The notes under the pieces are model-generated. The model did not search any database and was not told the origin of the DNA. It worked only from the letters and a program-made list of their open reading frames with translations. From the NCBI GenBank assembly GCA_900175165.2, contig FWWN02000704.1:62001-126000 (forward strand): DNA of 64,000 nt. The letters are read 5' to 3'. Shown here one piece after another: positions 57,538 through 64,000 of the stretch (within the stretch, counting starts at the first letter, position 1; every line of letters starts with the position of its first letter). The stretch is from Rhizomucor pusillus (Eukaryota > Mucoromycota > Mucoromycetes > Mucorales > Lichtheimiaceae). Position numbers and translations under genes: made by a program.

Positions 57538-58339
57538 CACAGCATTTCGGCTCGGATAAGCTCTTATGGCCCGGACCGCAACATCTTTATCCGAAAACGT
57601 TGTTGCTGATCAATAGTTGATTATGGAAGAACATTTGTTCCCTTTTTCGTTTAGGCATTAATAAGTCGACTTGCCTATTGTGATTGTCACAGTGTGATAC
57701 AATGCCAAGCAAGCAACGTCGTTGGGTTATCCTCGCAGAATTTTCTTCTTCCTATCCACTACGTTGGCGCATCAAAGTATTCTCGAAGCTTTTCTGCTTC
57801 CGTAATCACGACTATGCGTGATGGCAGCATGAGGATAAAGTTACCATGGGGATCGTGTTGACAACCTTGAGACAAGAGATGTGGAAGGATGAAAAAGGAA
57901 AAGCCAATTGTTGCTTGCTTATATGCGCAACTCGAAAAGGATTTTGCCTTGAATTTAAAAAAAGTAGCATGATGCCCATTGGCTCTTCTTTCTTTCCCTT
58001 TCTCTTTCTCCATTAACTAGCACACGCCACTCAATCATTTTCTTTACAGCGCACAAATTTCCAATTTTCCCTTTTCTCAATTGGGTCTACCTTGACTTTT
58101 TTTTTCTTCAACCCTTCTCTTTCTCCTTTTCCCTTCTTTCCGGAAAATAGAACGTCACGCGCAGCAGTCTCTCTCAACCCCAGTCTTGACTCAACCACGC
58201 AGCGCCAAACACTCTTGCTAAGCCTACTACAGAGAACGGCTTAAACCTTCTTGTTTTCTTTTATTTGAAGCTCTTTTGCAAGTAAAAGGAGAAAAAATAA
58301 GACTCTTCTTGACACAGCCCTCCGATACTCCGAACAACC
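57538..58339. other. Promoter and long pyrimidine-rich leader of the zinc-finger gene
   Basis: About 800 bp with no gene. From about 58020 to 58150 the plus strand is mostly T and C with runs (TTTTTTTTTCTTCAACCC, CTTCTCTTTCTCC), then comes TGACTCA at 58188-58194, a full Gcn4-type core, and an A-rich stretch before the ATG at 58340. Polypyrimidine tracts of this kind often mark fungal transcription starts. Confidence 0.5.
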
Positions 58340-60406
58340 ATGGCAACAAGCTACAGCGACTTGATGAACAGTGAATACAGTTTCCCACACGACAGTGAAG
58401 CTAAACTATTAAGTTCATCATTGGGTGGCGCTCAGACTACGATCGCAGCACTCGAAAATAACGAGGCACCAACCGATCTTGATATGTTTTACGCAGCGAA
58501 CGATCCGAGCATGGTACGCAGAATGGTATCTAGCACCTTATATATATGTATTTATATGCTGTTCCATGTAGACCGACACTGCAATGCTCATGCAGAACGG
58601 CCAAGTTGGCATGAACAAGGATATGATTGTAGCTTCCCAATACGTGCAAGGCAGTCAGCATCCGCAACCGCCTGTTGCTTCTTTTCACAATCTCGGAACG
58701 ACTGCGTATGACCATGCCACTACTGCTCCTGTTGTAAAGAGCCAGGCAGGACTTCCGGGACCGGATGGTGGCTTCTACATGCAACCGGCGACTGCCGGTT
58801 TAGGACTAAGCTTTCCTCAGGACCAATCCCATCTGGTTGCGAATACGACGTATCCGTTTCTGCAGCAGGATCCGACGGTGATGAACGATTACAGATTAGG
58901 ATATCCTCAGCAAGGTGGCGGTGACGATATGATGATGGCAGTAGCTGCGACGTCAACAGCGAATTGTTTTCCTCAGCCCGATGCAGTGCCACCGGGAATG
59001 GTGTCTCCAAGCTCGATGGTTGGAGGAGGACAGTCTGAAAATAGCGTATGTTGTCTTTTTTCGTCGAATCAGTTTTTAGCAAAGTATAATGTTTAGTCTC
59101 ACTCTACAAGACTTTTCTTTTACAGAATCCTGCACCCATGATGACGCTGTTAATGGGTGAAAATCCAAGCATAGAGCACAAGATGGCTCGTCGGCAAAGT
59201 TCAACCAACTTGACAGACCAGCAGGCACGTGCCGGCAAGGGTTTGTCAAGACGACCGATGCCACGCAGGCACACAGTGTCCACACCCTATCAAGATGGAG
59301 GAGGAAACGCTTCAAAGATTGTCAAACAAGACCACACAGAACCGACAACAGATGCACGTCTGCGTAAACTCTTGAGGTCAAAAAAGCACAGATCATTGGG
59401 CCGTCTTGACATGTCCAATTTGGATGCAAGGGCCTGGATGTCACCCGACACCGCGACTCCTTCGCCTACATCGCTGTGTAGTCCAATTTTACCAGGTCAC
59501 GCAGCTATCCTTGACCACGAAAGACAAGCGTGGGTTAATCAGCAGCAGCAGCAGTCGCGGCCCCATGATTATTTTGAATGGGATCATGGTATACACTTAT
59601 TTTTTGTTTACCTGCATCGTCAACTAGACGCTAACAAAGATATACTACATAGTCGTCAAATCTCAGGCACCGCCTCAGGCAGATGGAAGTGTAACTCCTA
59701 CGACGACTGCTGCTAACGGGGAGGACGAACGAGCACATTGTCTGTGGAAAGGGTGCGACCTAGTTGTTGCAAACTTGGAATCACTCATAGCGCATGTCAA
59801 ACAAGTTCACATTGGCAGCGGAAAAGTATGTGCATTTGTGGCTAAATTATGTAGTACAACGCCTATTCCTAAGCAAAAAAGCTTTTCCTAACATAGGCAC
59901 TCTACTTTTGCGAATGGAAAGATTGCCCACGGAACCAAAAGCCTTTTAGCAAACGCCACAAGATGCACAACCACTTGCGCACTCACACTGGCGAGCGCCC
60001 GTTTGAATGCACTGAACCAGGTAAATATTATTATCGAGATATGCACATCTCACGCACACACACACACAAAAAAAACAAGCTCGCCCTTGTCACACGCGAA
60101 CACATAACACGGAAAAAGGAAGAAAAACACTAAACAGGGAAACATGTAATAGGATGTAATAAGAGATTTTCGCGTCCAGACTCTCTGACAACACACCTCA
60201 AGATCCATTCAAATGTGCGACCATACCTTTGCGAATATGAGAAATGCGGCAAAGCTTATTACCATCTGCGGTCGCTCCGAAAACACGAGAGATCGCATGA
60301 AACGTCGACGGATGACCGTAGCACAACAGCAGCAAATCAAGATGACCATCGTGCCGCGACTCTTGCGGCACTTTCGGGTGACTCGGTTGCGGAATGGCCA
60401 ATGTGA
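58340..60406 (+). CDS. C2H2 zinc-finger transcription factor with four fingers (Gli/Zic-like)
   Basis: Six exons: 58340-58513, 58572-59045, 59126-59588, 59653-59825, 59897-60020, 60153-60406; 553 residues. The N-terminal 400 residues are low-complexity (Ser, Gln, Pro, Met-rich), with a basic patch near RPMPRRHTVS and KKHRSLGRLDMSNLDARAW. Four C2H2 units close the protein: CLWKGC..HVKQVH, CEWKDCPRNQKPFSKRHKMHNHLRTH with linker TGERPF, CTEPGCNKRFSRPDSLTTHLKIH, and CEYEKCGKAYYHLRSLRKHERSH. Cys-x4-Cys spacing in most fingers and the TGERPF linker resemble the Gli/Zic/Ace2-Swi5 type. Target genes are unknown. The intron before exon 6 contains a (CA)n run. The short tail is STAANQDDHRAATLAALSG. Confidence 0.88.
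60055..60068. repeat. (CA)7 microsatellite inside an intron
   Basis: CA dinucleotide run within intron 5 of the zinc-finger gene, followed by an A-run. Confidence 0.85.
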
Positions 60407-60685
60407 TTTCATCGGTTTATTCCCTGATACCTACCCAAGATACCCTCAGCAGCAACAGCAACAACAACAACAAAAGCAGCAAACAAGTGACAGATATACT
60501 ACAGTAGAAAAGAGAAAACAGATTCGAAGCATACATACTTCTCCCATTTTCCTCACCCGTAAAAGATTCCAAACTCAAAGTCATGTCCTGTGAAAAACCA
60601 AAGTTTACATTTTTGAAAAAAAGAAAGCAAGCAAAACCGACACGTCATCTTTGTTTTTCCTGCTTTCCCTCATTTATCCACTTTA

Positions 60686-61436
60686 ATGCCAAAGACACCT
60701 ACACTGCTCCTGCCAGCGCTGTCGATGGATGACGCCGACGTTCCAGAATGGGCGCTGGACGACTCGGAGGAGCATGACGGCATAGACCAGGAACTGCTTG
60801 CTTCCGCGATGATCCTCGAAAATGAGCATGGGAAGATCGATAGCGGCATTGATGAGCCCCTCGATAATGAAGACGGGCTAGCACAGAATAATGCAGATTG
60901 GCAAACATGCCAACAAGGATCATATGAACAGACTGGTGCTAATAATAAGTTTATTGATGACAATAAAAATCAGCAGGCAAGTGAGGCGACACAAAGAATG
61001 TGCGACATGTACGGTAACGTAAAGCAACAGGGTAACCAGAATGAGACTCCCCGAGAACAACAACGTCGACAGCAGCAGGTTGATGAAAATCGACGGCTTT
61101 GTTCAAATGCACTTACAGCTCAACTGGAAATCGAGGAATATTTGAAAGAATTTGCGCAAAACATGATCAACGCCGTGCAGACGTCCATTGATTGCATCCG
61201 GTAAGATACGCGGAGGCACTCCAGAAATTTGAGTGTCGAGACTCACAACTCGCTTTAGTCAAGTGAGCATGGATAACCACAATATATTGGAAGGACTGAG
61301 ACAATACAAGGAGGCACTAACAACACGAGGTCAAGAACTGGAAGCTAAATGGACCAGTTTGCGAGCGCATGCGGCAAGCATTGCGTCCAGCGGTGACGCG
61401 CGAGACAACTTGGGCAGCATCCACATCGCACGATAA
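60686..61436 (+). CDS. Unknown acidic/coiled-coil protein
   Basis: Two exons, 60686-61200 and 61259-61436, with a 58-nt GT-AG intron, encode 230 residues. The first half is acidic and disordered (DDADVPEWALDDSEEHDGID, repeated Glu/Asp/Asn), then comes a Gln/Arg stretch (REQQRRQQQVDENRRLCSN) and helical, heptad-like sequence spanning the splice: LTAQLEIEEYLKEFAQNMINA, SIDCIR|QVSMDNHNILEGLRQYKEAL. I do not recognise the family; the form fits a small subunit of a coiled-coil assembly. It lies 280 bp after the zinc-finger gene on the same strand and converges on ZPR1, with 82 bp between stop codons. Confidence 0.7.
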
Positions 61437-61518
61437 AACAAAGACATGTAGAGGTTATATGCTTGTACTAATGCTAAAATGTATTATACACACGTTTTTA
61501 CTTTACAGTTATCTAGTC

Positions 61519-63116
61519 TTATTGTTGCTGCTGTTGCTGATTGTCGTTCTCATAGTTTTCCAATTTCATATCATTCAATCCCAACGCTTCGTTGGTTTCC
61601 CAGTCTCTATCATACATTTCAATGGTCATTTCTGGATCATCGTCCGGTGCATACAAGTTCTGGAAATAGGCAAAGCAATAAATGGTTAATTAAGTTCTAG
61701 CCCTCGATCGCAAATTAAAAGGATGGATTACCTGAAGGTAAGAGTTGGACAAGGGATCATTGAGAATAAGGGTGACAGGTATACGTTTGCCCTCAGCAAC
61801 TTCCGAGAGCTTCTCCAAAAAGCTTGTCCATCGCTGTCTGCTTTCCTCCGTTGTCGAGTCGCCGTGCATGAAAGGCACACGCTCCTGCAACTCATCGTGC
61901 ACTTGACGCAAAAGACCCTCCACAGTCGTGAAGCGACCTCCCAAAGTACCAGGAGTAAGTTCCAAGTCGATTTCTGGAATGGATAAACCGCAGGTCTCGG
62001 ACTATGTGCATATTTGGTTAGCTCTGTGCCCATGCTCATTGCTCTCTGCAATGTATCTCGTATCCTTAGCTACCTTCAGAATATCTCGGGACAAATCTTC
62101 AGGATCGGTGATCTTGAGAGTAATGCGTTTGCCTTGAGGAGAGATAGGACCGCCGGCCTTGACCTCGTTGCTCTTATAACCACATTGCTGGCAGTTTGTG
62201 GCCATAATAACGACTTCCTTAAAGTGGGGGATATCCATGACGTGCATGTTGGTTTCACTGGGCGCATTGCAGTGGGAGCAGTTGGCGGGGAAAGTCATAA
62301 TTTCGGGCACCTCACCATCCTCGGCAGAAACTGGCTGTTGTTGTTGTTGTTGATCTTCGGAAGCTTGCAGACCCAAGAAGGCGTTCTGCTCGGCATTTCG
62401 TACGTACCATCGCACGTTCAATTTGGGGTCCTTGGCAGGCAAGCAGCGGTTCTCAATATAGGAGTTACCAGAAGGATCGTCAATCGAAATAGTAAATGGT
62501 TCTTTGCCTTCCTTGTAGCCCTCAAGTTTGTTGATAATAGCTTCAATCTTGTCGTGCACTTCAGGATCCTGGACCTTGCGCAAAGGCTGCGCTGCTGCCA
62601 AATCATCAATGACGTTGGCAAGGATACCTTCGATCGTAGTCAGCAAACCACGCCGCCGGTTGGCAGGAATTTCGAGATCAAGTTCTTCAAGCTTGACCGA
62701 AGCAAAATCGGATCGAACGAGCTGGCGGTCCAAATCTTCCTTGCCGGCTACGCTGCAACTAACTGTTTGTCCTTTTTCGTTGAAAGCACCTGCGCTTTGA
62801 AGTTCGTTGTTGCGGAAGCCGCAATGTGGGCACTCAAACGCCATGATAATTATTTCCCTGTATATCTCAGGTCAATCGACTAAGAAAAGATATATTTTCT
62901 AGTTCTCGCCCTTACTTGAAATGGGGGATCTTGGTGAACAGCATTCGAGTAGTACCCTGCAAAACGATTGATCAGCTCAATGTCAACCTGGCAATAAAGC
63001 GACCGGGAGCTTACATTCTCACCACATTTCATGCAGTAACTCTCAATCTCGGCAGGCTTAGAATTATCGTGCAAGTCGACAAAAATAGGCTCGTTCTTTT
63101 GCTCTTCTGCTGACAT
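61519..63116 (-). CDS. ZPR1: Zinc-finger protein Zpr1 (eEF1A-binding chaperone)
   Basis: Five exons, 63116-63015, 62956-62916, 62857-62074, 62001-61732 and 61659-61519; 445 residues. Zpr1 contains two repeats, each a C4 zinc finger plus an A/B domain. Zinc finger 1: [41 protein letters not shown], split over three exons; finger 2: [40 protein letters not shown]. The A/B domains follow each ([19 protein letters not shown] and [31 protein letters not shown] and [10 protein letters not shown]). The acidic tail [27 protein letters not shown] region is present ([17 protein letters not shown]), ending in a Gln run. In fungi Zpr1 assists eEF1A folding. The repeat structure makes the assignment secure. 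Confidence 0.96.
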
Positions 63117-63367
63117 GTCAAAGACGACAAACGAAAGATTTTTTTCCTCGCTTCATGCAAATTATTGCCTCAGCCGCGGCGGAATCTTCCAGCAATTCGC
63201 GCTGTTGTCGTTATTATTGGTTTCTTTGGTTTCTTTTTGTTATTATTATTCTTTAAGTATGCGCTCAGCATAGTCTGCATAGCTCCCTCGATAATTGCGT
63301 ACACTAAAGAGGGAGAGTTAATACACTGCAAATTGAATGAAAAATACTACATTAATCTAAGCTAGCA
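63117..63367. other. Spacer between ZPR1 start and rhodanese stop
   Basis: About 250 bp holding the ZPR1 promoter; no gene. Confidence 0.4.
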
Positions 63368-63986
63368 TTACGTTTTGTATCCTAACTCTCGCAAGTAATT
63401 AGCCGCCTGGGCGCTTCGAATACCTGCTTGGCAGTAGACAATAATCTCATCCATGTGCGAAGGCTTTTCGAATCCAAACTCGTCTTGGAAGTTCTCGGGC
63501 GAAGCTGCCCACGCTGTCATGAATTTGCTCTATCCAGGTCCGATTTATATTAGCATGGATGGATAATGACGCCAATGAGCAATACTTGCCACTTACCAAT
63601 GGTACATTTTCAGCAGAAGGGATGTAACCCTTTTCGAGTTCGTTTGGTTCTCGAACATCAATAATGCGCACACCCTATGCAATAAGAAAGGCGTCAAATA
63701 CGCATAATATCCAGTTCGCTGGGCCGTTGATACACACAGTCGCTTCGCTTTTGATGATACGTCTGATCTCGTCAAACTCCACAATCATATCCTCTTCTTG
63801 CTTTACAGTATTGTATCTCCTGGCAGTAGCTGCAAAACCCCACTTTGAAGCAGTAGGTGCAGCGAGTTTCAAAAGCGGTCTGCCGATATGCGACACGGAG
63901 CGTCTGGCTGTGTAAGAAGCAAGTCGCGAGCGCGACGACTGCAAAGCTGCAGTGGCAGTGATTGCAATAAGAGATCGTATAGTCAT
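63368..63986 (-). CDS. Mitochondrial single-domain rhodanese (thiosulfate sulfurtransferase)
   Basis: Three exons, 63986-63738, 63674-63597 and 63529-63368; 162 residues. Rhodaneses transfer sulfane sulfur between thiosulfate, persulfides and cyanide or thiols. The first 60 residues are rich in Arg, Ser and Ala with no acids (MTIRSLIAITATAALQSSRSRLASYTARR), a mitochondrial presequence. The rhodanese fold then shows IVEFDEIRRIIKS, VRIIDVREPNELEKGYIPSAENVPL assembled over the splices, and the active-site loop IVYCQAGIRSAQAANYL, with the catalytic Cys in CQAGIR. It ends ELGYKT. It resembles the small yeast and fly single-domain rhodaneses. With the SQR gene at 27.9 kb the window encodes two enzymes of mitochondrial sulfide oxidation, though they are not adjacent. 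Confidence 0.9.
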
Positions 63987-64000
63987 GACGTTGTGTGGGG

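Noticed and set aside
62014..62883. 289-codon frame antisense to ZPR1
   Set aside because: ZPR1 is unambiguous on the other strand; the shadow has no recognisable motif.

Overview
This window is nuclear chromosomal DNA of a fungus, most likely an early-diverging filamentous one (Mucoromycota-like). About two dozen protein-coding genes are interrupted by many short introns, mostly about 45-75 nt, usually with GT..AG ends, CTAAC/CTGAT-like branch sites and C/TAG acceptors. The gene content is fungal: ILV2, ILV5, LEU2, a Trk K+ transporter, the HIR-complex subunit Hir3, a ribosome-associated Ssb-type Hsp70, a Kre9/Knh1-like wall protein and a C2-CBM5/12 fusion. No tRNA, rRNA, CRISPR array or intact transposon was found. 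Exon models were made by hand from splice sites, reading-frame continuity and remembered family consensus, so unusual junctions need RNA evidence.

Layout. 1-4.6 kb: 3' end of an unknown gene, a Kre9-like membrane protein, and a sparse stretch with one weak secreted-protein candidate. 4.6-9.2 kb: cytochrome P450, then molybdopterin synthase large subunit and cytosolic AsnRS in a head-to-head pair. 9.2-13.3 kb: poor in genes, with a broken thaumatin-like gene and coding-like relics. 13.3-19 kb: VPS52 (GARP tethering), an OTUB1-type deubiquitinase and a golgin-like coiled-coil gene that is hard to see because its 5' exons are short. 19.2-25.3 kb: Ssb-type Hsp70 and a large SMP/C2 membrane-contact protein. 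25.7-30 kb: small membrane protein, Trm9 tRNA methyltransferase, sulfide:quinone oxidoreductase. 30.5-39.7 kb: Trk potassium transporter and the roughly 20-exon HIR3 gene. 40.2-46.2 kb: ILV2, ILV5 and LEU2 side by side, with ILV2 and ILV5 divergent from one promoter containing a perfect Gcn4-type site. 46.5-48.4 kb: C2-CBM5/12 fusion and an Efm6-like methyltransferase, converging with 5 bp between stop codons. 48.4-53.1 kb: gene-poor. 53.2-64 kb: Cdc4-like F-box/WD40 protein, complex I MWFE subunit, Maf pyrophosphatase, four-finger C2H2 regulator, unknown coiled-coil protein, ZPR1 and a mitochondrial rhodanese.

Functional themes. Three branched-chain amino-acid genes form a physical cluster with a shared control site. 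Several genes serve translation: AsnRS, Ssb, Trm9, the eEF1A-related Zpr1 and probably Efm6. SQR, the rhodanese and the MWFE subunit are mitochondrial, and the first two are enzymes of sulfide oxidation. Gene structure is itself notable: five apparent GC-AG introns in four genes, two genes whose first coding exon appears to be only the ATG, and an 18-nt exon carrying the catalytic cysteine of the OTU protease.
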